A DNA stretch of 32,060 nucleotides from Verrucomicrobiota bacterium (GCA_030604905.1 JAUVVA010000038.1:1-32060), one strand, 5' to 3'. Positions 13,559 through 21,985 are shown, numbered from the stretch's first letter. Made by a program: numbers and translations. The notes: generated by a model not told the origin, from the letters alone.

Positions 13559-15306
13559 GCACGCGCGCGACGCCCGACGATGCGCCCGGCGCGGCCGAGC
13601 TGATCGAGGAGGCGGTGCATCTCCTGCGCGCCGCGCCCGCCGCCGCCTGGGCCTGCTACCTCGCGGGCACCGTGCCCTGGCTTTGCGGGCTCGCCTGGTT
13701 CTGGGCCTCGGCGAGCTGGTTCGCCCCGCGCCCGGCCGAGATCCTCTGGCAGGCGATCCTGCTCACCCTGCTCTTCCTCTGGCTCAAGACCTGGCAATCC
13801 GTCTTCAGCGTGCGCCTGCGGGCCCTGCGTCTCGGCGTGCCGCCGCCTTCGCTCGGGCCGCGCGCGCTCGGACGCATCGCCGTCCGCCACGCCCGCGTGC
13901 AAGGCTGGGCGCTGCCGATCCTGCCGGTGGCCACGCTGCTCAAGGTCACCCTGCGCGTCGGCTGGACTTTTTTCGCCAACATCACCGCGCTCGCCGCGAC
14001 CCCCGACCCCGCGGGCGACACCCTTGAGCAGCGGGCGCTGCGCGAGGCGCGGCGCTGGCCGGGGCCGGGACACATCGCGCTGCTCTTTTTCTCCGGCCTC
14101 TGGGTCTGCGCCTGGATCAACGTCGCCAGCGCCTTCTACGTGCTGCCCTGGCTCGCGCGCACGCTCCTCGGGGTGGAAAACCTCTTCGCGCTCTCGGGCT
14201 GGAGCGCCTTGAACAGCACCTTCCTCGCCCTCGCGTGCGCCCTCACCTGGGCCCTTGTCGACCCGCTGGCCAAGGCCTACCACGTGCTCCGCACCTTCTA
14301 CGGCGAGGCCCGCGTCACCGGCGAGGACCTGCGCCTCGAGCTGCGGCGGCGCGGACGCTCGCCCTCCGGTCCCGCCCCCGCCGCCTCCCGGCTCGCCTGC
14401 GGACTGCTTCTCGCGGGGCTCGCTCTCTTCGCCTCGCCGGCCGCCACGCCCGCCCGCGCGGAGACGGCCAACAGCTCGCCGCCCGCCGCCTCCGCGCCGA
14501 CCGCGCCGGCCACGCTCACTCCGCCCGAGCTCGACCGCGCGCTCGACGAGGCGCTGCGCGGCCGCGATTTTTTGTGGCGGCTGGAGCCTTTGCCGCTCCC
14601 GGCATCGGAGACGGAGGGCGAGGGCTTGATCAAGGGTTTCGTGCGCATCGCCTTCGAGTGGCTCGCGCAGATTCTCCGCGACCTCGTCGACCTCATCCGC
14701 GACATCGCCGACTGGTTTCGGGATCTTTTTGGAAAGAAGAAGTCGGAGCAAAAGGAACGCAGCCCGCGAGAGGCCCGCGACTACACGCCCCTCCTGCGCA
14801 TCGTGCTCTACGGCCTGCTCGCCGCCTGCGTGGTCGCGCTGCTCTGGCTGATCTGGAGCGGCTGGCGTCGCCAGCGTCGCCCTGCTCCGCGCGTGCTCTC
14901 CGCCGCCGCGGCCGCCGCGCTCCCGCCCGATCTCAACGACGAAAAACTCGAGGCCTCGCGTCTGCCGAGCGACGAGTGGCTCGCCCTGGCCCGCGAACAG
15001 ATGGCGCGCGGCGAGTGGCGGCTCGCCCTGCGCGCCCTTTACCTCGCCACCCTCGCCGGCCTCGGCGCGCGGGGCCTCGTGACCCTCGCGCGCGCCAAGA
15101 CCAATCTCGACTACGAGCGCGAGCTCGCCCGCCGCGCCGCCGGGCGCGAGGACGTGGTGGGCGGCTTTCGCCTCCGGCGCCTCGCCTTTGAGCGCGTGTG
15201 GTATGGGCGCGACCACGCCGCCGAGCCCGAGGTGCGGGCCTGGCTGACCGAGCTCGAACGCGAGCGCGAGGCGGAGCGCGTCGCCTCGCAGGGAGGGGCC
15301 GCATGA
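13555..15306 (+). CDS. DUF4129 membrane protein with additional multispan N-terminal domain
   Basis: This protein has 583 residues. The N-terminal half (about 30-260) has four or five hydrophobic segments. Residues about 281-303 (SRLACGLLLAGLALFASPAA, then TPARAE) read like an internal signal peptide. After a linker comes an amphipathic stretch around 365-395 (FEWLAQILRDLVDLIRDIAD), a membrane span at about 412-437, and the DUF4129 domain near 474-575 (LAREQMARGEWRLALRALYL, FERVWYG). DUF4129 proteins are typical partners of MoxR and DUF58 and are thought to act at the membrane, but their biochemical role is unknown. Both ends overlap neighbouring genes by 4 nt. The fusion-like architecture is larger than the usual 200-300-residue DUF4129 protein. 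Confidence 0.8.
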   Translation: MSTRATPDDAPGAAELIEEAVHLLRAAPAAAWACYLAGTVPWLCGLAWFWASASWFAPRPAEILWQAILLTLLFLWLKTWQSVFSVRLRALRLGVPPPSLGPRALGRIAVRHARVQGWALPILPVATLLKVTLRVGWTFFANITALAATPDPAGDTLEQRALREARRWPGPGHIALLFFSGLWVCAWINVASAFYVLPWLARTLLGVENLFALSGWSALNSTFLALACALTWALVDPLAKAYHVLRTFYGEARVTGEDLRLELRRRGRSPSGPAPAASRLACGLLLAGLALFASPAATPARAETANSSPPAASAPTAPATLTPPELDRALDEALRGRDFLWRLEPLPLPASETEGEGLIKGFVRIAFEWLAQILRDLVDLIRDIADWFRDLFGKKKSEQKERSPREARDYTPLLRIVLYGLLAACVVALLWLIWSGWRRQRRPAPRVLSAAAAAALPPDLNDEKLEASRLPSDEWLALAREQMARGEWRLALRALYLATLAGLGARGLVTLARAKTNLDYERELARRAAGREDVVGGFRLRRLAFERVWYGRDHAAEPEVRAWLTELEREREAERVASQGGAA

Positions 15307-16610
15307 AAACGCGCGCCGCCTGGCTCCTCGTCGCCGCCCTGCTCCTCCTGCTCTTGTGGGGGCTGGCCTCGATCTACCGTCTGCGCATCGCGCGCGGCGA
15401 CCTGTTCCCCGAGTATTCGAGCCTGCGCGCCGATCCGCTCGGGGCGCGCGCCTTGCACGATGCCGCGAGGCTGCTGCCCGACCGCGAGGTCGAGCGCTGG
15501 ACGCGCCGCTTTTCCCGGCTCGAGGCCGGGCGTGGCGACCTGGTGCTGGTGCTCGGGCTCCAGCGCAACCTGCCCCGCGAGGACTGGGAGGCGCTGGATC
15601 GCGCCGCCATCGCCGGCGCCTCCGTCGTGGTGGCCTGGCGGGCCGAGGCCGCGGGCGCAAACGACGGCCCGCGGGCGCGCGAGGTGCGCGAAGATCCTTG
15701 GACGGAGCGTCCCGCGCCCCTCCTGCGCGAGGGCCCCCGCGAGCGCCAGCGCGAGGCCGAGCCCGCCTCTGGTGAGGACCGCGCCGAAGCCCGCGAGCGC
15801 CGGCGTCGCGAGGCCGCGGAGCGCGACGAGCGCGAAGGCGAGCTGCGCCGCAGCGACAACGCCACCTACCCGCCGCCGCGCTACGCGCATCCGCACGAGC
15901 TGCGCCTCGGCTACCGCCTGGCCCGTCGCGAGCTGATCACGCGCGAGGCCGATCCCGACGCCGTCCGCGCCGAAGCCGCCCCGAGCACCTGGCCGGAGGA
16001 GCTGCCGCGCTGGCGCTCGGACTTGTTTTTCATCACCCGCGAGGACGCCGGCTGGCGCCCGCTCTACCGGCGCGGCGGCGACATCGTGATGATGAGCCGC
16101 GAGCGCGGCGCGGGCCGCCTCACCCTGCTCGCCGACAGCTTCCCGCTCAGCAACGAGGCCGCGCAGCGCGAGCGCGCCACCGAGCTCCTGGCCGATTTGC
16201 TCGGCGACGCGCGCCGCGTCGTCTTTGTCGAGACCCACCTCGGCGTGGAGACCGAGCTGGGCGTGGCCGCGCTCGCCCGCCGCTACGGCCTCGGCGGCGC
16301 GGCCCTGACCGCCCTCCTGCTCGCGCTGCTCTGGATCTGGCGGCGCGCCAGCCCGCTCGCCCCGGTGCCGCCCGAGGAGGAGGAGCTGCGCATCTCCATC
16401 GCGCCGACCGCCGGTCTCGAGGCGCTGCTCCGCCGCTCCGTGCCACCGGCCAAGCTCCACGCCGCCTGCCTCGAGGCCTGGCTGCCCACCGCCAGCGCCT
16501 CCGACCGGCGCCGCGTGCAGGAGCTGCCGCCCGCGCCCGAGACCGCCGCCGATCCCGTCGCCGCCCACCGGGCGACGCGCCGCGCCCTTTCGAAAAAACA
16601 CCTCTCATGA
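15303..16610 (+). CDS. DUF4350-type membrane protein
   Basis: This 435-residue protein has an N-terminal membrane span (residues 6-26). It is followed by the typical DUF4350 opening FPEYSSLRADPLGARALHDA, a Rossmann-like luminal or periplasmic region (GDLVLVLGLQRNLP; later GAGRLTLLADSFPLSNEA and RVVFVETHLGVETELGVA), and a second span near 329-346 (GAALTALLLALLWIWRR). A strongly charged Arg/Glu-rich insert occupies about residues 122-187 and is unusual for the family. Genes of this type sit between DUF4129 and moxR in many genomes, as here. The catalytic function is unknown. ATGA overlaps at both ends support the coordinates. Confidence 0.8.
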   Translation: MKTRAAWLLVAALLLLLLWGLASIYRLRIARGDLFPEYSSLRADPLGARALHDAARLLPDREVERWTRRFSRLEAGRGDLVLVLGLQRNLPREDWEALDRAAIAGASVVVAWRAEAAGANDGPRAREVREDPWTERPAPLLREGPRERQREAEPASGEDRAEARERRRREAAERDEREGELRRSDNATYPPPRYAHPHELRLGYRLARRELITREADPDAVRAEAAPSTWPEELPRWRSDLFFITREDAGWRPLYRRGGDIVMMSRERGAGRLTLLADSFPLSNEAAQRERATELLADLLGDARRVVFVETHLGVETELGVAALARRYGLGGAALTALLLALLWIWRRASPLAPVPPEEEELRISIAPTAGLEALLRRSVPPAKLHAACLEAWLPTASASDRRRVQELPPAPETAADPVAAHRATRRALSKKHLS

Positions 16611-17572
16611 ACCCGGAATTCGCCAACGCCACCGAGACCCTCGCCGCCGCCCGCGCCGAGATCGCCAAGGTCATCATCGGGCAGGACGCCGTCGTGGAGC
16701 TCGCGCTCATCACCCTGCTCACCCGCCAGCACGCGCTCATCGAGGGCGTGCCCGGCGTGGCCAAGACCCTGCTCGTGCGCACGCTCGGCCACGTGCTCGG
16801 CGTGCCCTCCGGCCGCGTGCAGTTCACGCCCGACCTCATGCCCGCCGACATCACCGGCACCAACGTCTTCAACCTCCAGGCCAACAGCTTCACGCTCGTG
16901 CGCGGGCCGGTCTTCACCAGCTTCCTCCTCGCCGACGAGATCAACCGCGCCCCGGCCAAGACCCAGGCCGCCCTGCTCCAGGCTATGCAGGAGCGCGTGG
17001 TCACGATCGACCGCGAGACCCACGCCCTCGACGACGCCTTCACCGTCTTCGCCACGCAAAACCCCGCCGACAGCGAGGGCACCTACCCGCTGCCCGAGGC
17101 GCAGAAGGACCGCTTCATGGTCAAGATCCGCATGGAGCCGCCGGGGCGCGACGAGGAGCTGGAGCTCGCCCGCCGCATCCTCTCCGGCGAGAGCCCGGAG
17201 AAACGCCTCGCCGATGGCGCGGTGCGTGCGGTGCTCGGCCCCGGCGAGCTCGCGCGCCTGCGCGCCACGCTCGGCCAGGTGCTGCTGCGCGACGAGCTCG
17301 CCGCCTACGCCGTGGACCTCGTGCGCGCCACGCGCGGCCACGAGAGCGTGCTCGTGGGCGCCGGCCCGCGCGCCACCCAGGCCCTGCTGCTCGGGGCGCG
17401 GGCGCGCGCCGCGGTGGCGGGGCGCGACTTCGCCACGCCGGACGACGTGCGCGGGCTGGCGAGCGCCGTGCTCGGCCACCGCCTCGTGCTGCGTCCGGAA
17501 TTCGAGATCGAGGGCGTCACGGTCGAGGAGGTCCTCGCGCGCATCCTCGACCAGGTGGCGGTGCCGCGCTGA
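16607..17572 (+). CDS. MoxR-family AAA+ ATPase
   Basis: This 321-residue AAA+ ATPase has Walker A GVPGVAKT (47-54), Walker B LLADEI (107-112) followed by NRAPAKTQAALLQAMQE, sensor 1 ATQNP (149-153), the TYPLPEAQKDRF block (159-170) and a C-terminal lid domain with an RATRGHESVLVGAGPRA segment. MoxR ATPases are chaperone-like and act on partner proteins carrying DUF58 or von Willebrand A domains; the DUF58 gene follows 41 nt downstream. The start overlaps the DUF4350 stop as ATGA. The sequence is full length and carries all motifs expected for ATP hydrolysis. The client in this operon is unknown. Confidence 0.93.
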   Translation: MNPEFANATETLAAARAEIAKVIIGQDAVVELALITLLTRQHALIEGVPGVAKTLLVRTLGHVLGVPSGRVQFTPDLMPADITGTNVFNLQANSFTLVRGPVFTSFLLADEINRAPAKTQAALLQAMQERVVTIDRETHALDDAFTVFATQNPADSEGTYPLPEAQKDRFMVKIRMEPPGRDEELELARRILSGESPEKRLADGAVRAVLGPGELARLRATLGQVLLRDELAAYAVDLVRATRGHESVLVGAGPRATQALLLGARARAAVAGRDFATPDDVRGLASAVLGHRLVLRPEFEIEGVTVEEVLARILDQVAVPR

Positions 17573-17609
17573 GGCGCGGCGAGCACGCGCCCCGAACCGG
17601 TCTGGAACC

Positions 17610-17637
17610 GCAGATGACACCGATGCACGCAGATAAC
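17610..17637. repeat. GCAGATGACACCGATGCAC-type phrase repeat at the DUF58 gene start
   Basis: GCAGAT occurs at 17610-17615 and again at 17630-17635 within a phrase built of GATG/CAGAT units. The phrase supplies both candidate ATG codons (17614 and 17623) of the DUF58 gene. I recall similar phrases as dispersed, non-coding elements in related genomes, so the annotated N-terminal residues MTPMHADNR may derive from a repeat. Confidence 0.55.
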
Positions 17638-19005
17638 AGGAGCGGCGAGGAGCGAGGCGCCTACGCGCGCACGGGCGTGGCGCCGGCGCGTCGCCTCCTG
17701 CTCTGGGTTGGCGCGCTGCTGCTGCTGGCGGTGGTGGCGGGTCCCTTGGAGGAGCTGCGTCCGCTCTGGCTGCTCGCCTCGCTCGCGCTCCTCGCGTTGG
17801 TCCTGCTGGACCTCGCGCGCGGCCTCGGTCGCGGCGACTGGCCGGAGGTCGCGGGGCCGGATGTGCTGCGCCTGACCAAGGACCGGCCGGGCCACGCGCC
17901 CCTGACCTTCTCCGGCCTCGACGGCCGCGGCGGGCGGCTGCGCGTGGCGCTGGCGGTGCCGGCCTCGGTGGAGATCGAGCAGGCGGACCGCGACGTCATC
18001 CTGCCCGCCGCCGCCGCGCGTGCGCGCGACACCTGGGTGCTCACGCCGCGGCGCCGCGGACGCTTCACCGGGCTCGTCGCCTGCCTCGGGCGCGATACTC
18101 CCTGGGGTTTTTGGGAGCTGCGTCGCCGCCAGCCGCTCGCGATGGAGCTGCGCGTGATGCCCAATCTCTTCGCCGAGCGGCGCGCGCTGGCGGCCCTGTT
18201 TCTCGACCGCGGCCCCTGGGGCATGCGCGCGCGCCGCCAGGTGGGGCGCGGGCGGGATTTTGAAAAACTCCGCGACTACCTGCCCGGCGACGGTTTTGAT
18301 GAGATCGACTGGAAGGCGACCGCCAAGCGCGGCAAGCCCGTGACCAAGGTTTTTCAGGTGGAGCGCACGCAGGAGGTCTACGTGGTGATCGACGCCTCGC
18401 GCCTGAGCGCGCGCACGCTCCTGCGCGAGGGGCGCGAGGTGACGGCGCTGGAGCGCTCGATCACCGCGGCGATGATGCTCCTCCTCGCGGCGCAGCGCCA
18501 GGGCGACCGCTTCGGGCTGGTGGTGTTTGACGATCGCGTGCGGCAGTTCCTGCCCGCGGGCGGCGGCACCGGGCACTACGCGGCGTGTCGCGACGCGGTG
18601 CACGCGCTCCAGCCCGGCGAGGCCAGTCCCGATGCGGCCGAGGTGGTGCGTTCGCTGCGCCAGCGCCTGCGGCGGCGCGCGCTGGTGTTTATCCTCACCG
18701 ATCTGAGCGACCCGGTGCTCGCGGAGGATTTTGCCCGCCACCTGCCCCTGCTCGCGCGCCAGCACCTCGTGCACGTGAACCAGCTCTGCCCGCCGGAGGT
18801 CGCGCCGCTTTTCACCGGCGAGGAGGCGCGCAGCACGGGCGAGGTTTACCACCGGCTGGCCGGGCACCTGCGCTGGACGGAGGCGACCCGTCTGGCCACG
18901 CGGCTCAAGCCCGAAGGCGTGGCGGTGCGCCTGCTGCGCGACGAGGCCTTCGCGGCCGAGCTGCTCACCCAGTATCTGCGCGTCAAACAGAGGCAGGCCC
19001 TATGA
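17614..19005 (+). CDS. DUF58 / von Willebrand A-like protein, MoxR partner
   Basis: This protein has up to 463 residues. Two hydrophobic segments (about 27-45 and 50-67) anchor it to the membrane. They are followed by a beta-rich region and the DUF58 signature VGRGRDFEKLRDYLPGDGFD, then EIDWKATAKRG (about 210-240). A vWA-like fold follows with VYVVIDASRLS, where a canonical MIDAS (DxSxS) would have Ser at the last position; here the fifth residue is Leu, so metal binding may be weakened. Later blocks are FGLVVFDDRV and ALVFILTDLSDP. It is the standard partner of the upstream MoxR ATPase. The start is uncertain: the ATGs at 17614 and 17623 lie in a phrase repeat, and an in-frame GTG at 17677 is an alternative. 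The stop overlaps the next ATG. Confidence 0.85.
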   Translation: MTPMHADNRSGEERGAYARTGVAPARRLLLWVGALLLLAVVAGPLEELRPLWLLASLALLALVLLDLARGLGRGDWPEVAGPDVLRLTKDRPGHAPLTFSGLDGRGGRLRVALAVPASVEIEQADRDVILPAAAARARDTWVLTPRRRGRFTGLVACLGRDTPWGFWELRRRQPLAMELRVMPNLFAERRALAALFLDRGPWGMRARRQVGRGRDFEKLRDYLPGDGFDEIDWKATAKRGKPVTKVFQVERTQEVYVVIDASRLSARTLLREGREVTALERSITAAMMLLLAAQRQGDRFGLVVFDDRVRQFLPAGGGTGHYAACRDAVHALQPGEASPDAAEVVRSLRQRLRRRALVFILTDLSDPVLAEDFARHLPLLARQHLVHVNQLCPPEVAPLFTGEEARSTGEVYHRLAGHLRWTEATRLATRLKPEGVAVRLLRDEAFAAELLTQYLRVKQRQAL

Positions 19006-20048
19006 TCATCAACCTCGATCACTTCATCGCCACGGAGCGGCCGCGCTGGGAGCGGTTGGAGGCGATGCTGCGTCGGCTCGCGGAGGATCCCTGGCGGGAG
19101 ATGCCGCTCGAGGAGGCGCGCGAACTGGAGGCGCTCTACCAACGCGCCTGCGCCGACCTCGCGCGCCTGCGCACCTACGCGGCCGATCCCGGGACGCGCG
19201 CCTACCTCGAGGGCCTGGTGGCGCGCGGCTACGGCGAGATCCACGGGCAGCGGGCGGCGCGGCGTCGCCTGCGGCCCTGGGCCTGGCTGGCGCGCGGTTT
19301 TCCGCAGGCGTTTCGGCGCCGGCTGGGGGCCTTTTGGCTCGCGCTCGCGTTGGTCCTGGTCGGCTCGATCTTCGGCGCGGCGGCCCTGGCCTTCGATCCC
19401 GAGGCCAAGGAAGTCATCATGCCCTTCTCCCACCTGCACGGCGACCCGGCCGAGCGCGTGGCCGAGGAGGAGCGGCGCGCGCTTGATGGCGAGGACCGCG
19501 GGGAGGGCGCGCGGGCGACCTTCGCCGGGCAGCTCATGGTGCACAACACGCAGGTGACGCTCACCGCCATGGCGCTCGGGCTCACCTGGGGCATCGGCAC
19601 GGTGGTGATCATGTTCTACAACGGCGTGATCCTCGGCGCGGTGTGTTTCGACTACGTGGTCGCGGGCCAGTCGGTCTTCCTCGCGGGCTGGCTCTTGCCG
19701 CACGGCTCGGTGGAGATCCCGGCGATGCTGCTCGGCGGCCAGGCGGGGCTGGTGCTGGCCGGCGCGCTGGTGGGGCGGCGGGAGCGGCGTCCGCTGGCGG
19801 CGCGGCTGCGCGCGGTGATGCCGGATGTGGTGACGCTCTGCGGCGGCGCGGCGCTGCTCCTCATCTGGGCCGGCATCATCGAGTCCTACCTCTCGCAACA
19901 CCACGAGCCGGCGCTGCCCTACGCGGCGAAGATCGCCTTCGGCCTGGTGCAGCTCGCGGCCCTGGTCTGGTGGCTCGCGCGCGGTGGGGCGGCGGAGGAG
20001 AAACGCGCGGCGGCGGACGGCGCGCGCGCGGAGGAGGCGGGCGCATGA
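19002..20048 (+). CDS. SpoIIM-like (stage II sporulation protein M family) membrane protein
   Basis: This protein has 348 residues. A helical cytoplasmic N-terminus starts MIINLDHFIATERPRWERLE and continues with LEALYQRACADLARLRTY (about 43-60), the common opening of this family outside endospore formers. The membrane part begins at about 108 (FWLALALVLVGSIFGAAALA). It includes the SpoIIM-type block VHNTQVTLTAMALGLTWGIG with GTVVIMFYNGVILGAV, and LPHGSVEIPAMLLGGQAGLV. In firmicutes SpoIIM belongs to a septal peptidoglycan-remodelling complex. Here sporulation is not implied: the gene travels with moxR, DUF58 and RDD genes in many non-sporulating bacteria. Overlaps of 4 nt at both ends. Confidence 0.85.
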   Translation: MIINLDHFIATERPRWERLEAMLRRLAEDPWREMPLEEARELEALYQRACADLARLRTYAADPGTRAYLEGLVARGYGEIHGQRAARRRLRPWAWLARGFPQAFRRRLGAFWLALALVLVGSIFGAAALAFDPEAKEVIMPFSHLHGDPAERVAEEERRALDGEDRGEGARATFAGQLMVHNTQVTLTAMALGLTWGIGTVVIMFYNGVILGAVCFDYVVAGQSVFLAGWLLPHGSVEIPAMLLGGQAGLVLAGALVGRRERRPLAARLRAVMPDVVTLCGGAALLLIWAGIIESYLSQHHEPALPYAAKIAFGLVQLAALVWWLARGGAAEEKRAAADGARAEEAGA

Positions 20049-20800
20049 AGGAGCGCACGGCGAGGTATCGCGTGGTGACGCCCGAGGGCGTGGAGTTTTC
20101 CTTCCGTCTGGCGAGCCCGGTGCTGCGCGCGGCGGCCTTGATCGTGGACTGGGCGGTGGTCTCGGCGGCCTGGAGCCTGATCGCGATCCTGATCTCGCTC
20201 CTCGGCGTGGTGAGCATGGACCTGGCGATCGGCGCGATGGTGGTCGGGTATTTCCTGCTTTCGCGCGGCTACGCGGTCTTCGCCGAGTGGGCCTGGCGCG
20301 GGCAGACGATTGGCAAGCGCGTGCTGCGCCTACGCGTGGTCGATGCGCGCGGGCTGCGGCTCAGCTTCGCGCAGTGTCTTTTGCGCAACCTGCTGCGCTT
20401 TATCGACGCCTTGCCGCTCGCCTACGCGGTGGGCGGCGTGGCGGCCCTGCTCAACGCGCGCGGGCAGCGGCTCGGCGATCTGGTGGCGGGCACCCTGGTG
20501 GTGCACGAGCCGGTGGAGCGCGCGCCGGCGGCCGAGGCGATCGGCGCGCAGAAGCACAACAGCCTGCGCGGGCAGGCGGCGCTGGTGGCGCGCCTGCGGC
20601 GCGAGACGAGCCCGGCGGAGGCGCGAGCGGCCTGGCAGGCGCTGGCGCGGCGCGAGCAGATCGAGCCGGCGGCGCGCCTGACCCTCTATGCCGAGATGGC
20701 GGCGCATTTTCGCGAGGTCGGCCGCGTGCCGGAGGAGCTGGTGGACGGGCTCACCGATGAGCAGGTGCTGCGCAACGTGGTCGACGTGCTGTATCGGTAG
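20045..20800 (+). CDS. RDD-family membrane protein
   Basis: This 251-residue protein starts RYRVVTPEGVEFSFRLASPV, the typical opening of RDD proteins in MoxR clusters. Three or four hydrophobic segments lie between about 25 and 145 (AALIVDWAVVSAAWSLIAIL, LAIGAMVVGYFLLSRGYAVF), with the conserved RGQTIGKRVLRLRVVDARG (about 86-104) and LGDLVAGTLVVHE. The C-terminal third is soluble and helical. The first RDD-motif Arg is replaced by a hydrophobic context (LRAAALIVDWAVV keeps the Asp). It closes the MoxR-linked operon, which also opens with an RDD protein at 11219. Transport of small solutes or ions has been proposed for some RDD proteins, but that cannot be inferred here. Confidence 0.85.
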   Translation: MKERTARYRVVTPEGVEFSFRLASPVLRAAALIVDWAVVSAAWSLIAILISLLGVVSMDLAIGAMVVGYFLLSRGYAVFAEWAWRGQTIGKRVLRLRVVDARGLRLSFAQCLLRNLLRFIDALPLAYAVGGVAALLNARGQRLGDLVAGTLVVHEPVERAPAAEAIGAQKHNSLRGQAALVARLRRETSPAEARAAWQALARREQIEPAARLTLYAEMAAHFREVGRVPEELVDGLTDEQVLRNVVDVLYR

Positions 20801-20861
20801 CGCGGTTGAGGGCATTTGCGGGGACGGAGCAACTGTTTGGCGAAGACGAGGGGCGCAGGGG

Positions 20862-20878
20862 ACCGGTCAGCGATCGGT
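20862..20878. repeat. Palindrome family B, imperfect copy (ACCGGTC-AGC-GATCGGT)
   Basis: A 7-bp stem with one G-U pair encloses a 3-nt loop in the gap between the RDD gene and the hydrolase gene. The same ACCGGTC arm and 3-nt loop layout occur at 30265-30289. It could act as a weak transcription stop for the MoxR operon, but no T-tract follows. Confidence 0.5.
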
Positions 20879-20931
20879 TCTGCATCGGCTGAAACCGGCG
20901 CAGCGCATGCGGCGTCATTTGGTGACGGCGT

Positions 20932-21930
20932 ATGAAAGCTCCCCTTCTTGTGTTGGTGTTGCTCTTGTCCGCGCTCCTGGCCCGGGCGGCGACCTACGAT
21001 CCGCTCGCGGTGCCGGCGCAGTCGGCGGGGCGCGAGCCGGTCTGGCGGGATCTGGGCGTGGTCGACGAGAGGCGGCAGCGGGAGATTCCGCTCCGTGTCT
21101 TTCTGCCGCACGAGGGCGAGGCGGGCGGGGCGAAGGCGGCGCCGGTGCTTTTGTTTAGTCATGGCCTCGGCGGCTCGCGCGAGGGCAATGCCTACCTCGG
21201 CCGGCACTGGGCGGCGCGGGGCTACGTGGTGGTGTTTGTCCAACATCCCGGCAGCGACAGCGCGGTGTGGCGCGACGTGCCGCCGGCCCAGCGGATGCGG
21301 GCGATGCGCCCGGCGGCGAGCACCGAGAACCTTTTGCTCCGGGTGGAGGACGTCGCGGCGGTGCTGGATCAACTGGAGCGCTGGGCCGCGGAGGAAGGCC
21401 ACGTGCTGGCGGGGCGGCTTGATCTGCGCAAGGTTGGCATGTCGGGCCATTCTTTCGGCGCGGTGACGGCGCAGGCGGTGAGCGGCCAGCGGACGGCGCG
21501 GGGCGGGCGCGGTCCGGCCGATCCGCGGATCGCGGCGGCCCTGATGATGAGTCCGAGCAGCCCGCGCCTGGGCTCGCCTGCGCAGGCTTTTGGCGGCGTA
21601 TCCATTCCGTGGATGCTGATGACCGGCACGCGCGATGTGGCGGCGATCGGCGGGGCCGACATGGACTCGCGTCTGGCGGTGTTTCCCGCGCTCCCGCCCG
21701 GCTCGAAGTATGAGCTCGTGCTCGCGGACGCCGAGCACTCGGCCTTCACCGACGTGTCGTTGCCCGGCGATCGGGCGGCGCGAAACCCCAATCACCACCG
21801 CGTCATCCTGGCGCTCGGCACCGCCTTCTGGGACGCCCATTTGCGCGGTGACGCCGAGGCGCGCGCCTGGCTGGAGGGCGAGGGGCCGGCGGCGGTGCTG
21901 GAGCGCGGGGACTCGTGGCGGCGGAAGTAG
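20932..21930 (+). CDS. Secreted alpha/beta hydrolase (PAF-acetylhydrolase/dienelactone hydrolase-like)
   Basis: This 332-residue protein has a clear signal peptide (residues 1-20, LLVLVLLLSALLARA). The alpha/beta hydrolase core has an oxyanion-loop HGLGG (77-81), the nucleophile elbow GHSFG with Ser174, a probable Asp235 in TGTRD and His269 in DAEHSAF, giving a full catalytic triad. The VVFVQHPGSDSAVW block resembles bacterial homologues of platelet-activating-factor acetylhydrolase. It would act on esters in the periplasm; the substrate is unknown. It stands alone, 131 nt after the RDD gene, and converges on the DUF5069-gluconokinase gene with only 51 nt between the two stop codons. Confidence 0.83.
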   Translation: MKAPLLVLVLLLSALLARAATYDPLAVPAQSAGREPVWRDLGVVDERRQREIPLRVFLPHEGEAGGAKAAPVLLFSHGLGGSREGNAYLGRHWAARGYVVVFVQHPGSDSAVWRDVPPAQRMRAMRPAASTENLLLRVEDVAAVLDQLERWAAEEGHVLAGRLDLRKVGMSGHSFGAVTAQAVSGQRTARGGRGPADPRIAAALMMSPSSPRLGSPAQAFGGVSIPWMLMTGTRDVAAIGGADMDSRLAVFPALPPGSKYELVLADAEHSAFTDVSLPGDRAARNPNHHRVILALGTAFWDAHLRGDAEARAWLEGEGPAAVLERGDSWRRK

Positions 21931-21985
21931 GGCGGACGCCCCGCGGGGCCTTCGCTCGCGTGCGGGATCGCGACGCCGACCCTAC
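21927..21985. repeat. Inverted repeat spanning both stop codons of convergent genes
   Basis: GTAGGG (21927-21932) and CCCTAC (21980-21985) are complementary and contain the TAG stop codons of the hydrolase and of the oppositely oriented kinase gene. A CGG/CCG pair extends the stem, and a CCCCGCGGGG palindrome lies between (21939-21948). The structure could serve as a bidirectional end-of-transcript hairpin, but there are no T-tracts. Confidence 0.45.

Noticed and set aside
19002..20048. Evidence for endospore formation from the SpoIIM-like gene
   Set aside because: The gene is part of a MoxR cluster common in non-sporulating bacteria. No other sporulation genes are present.
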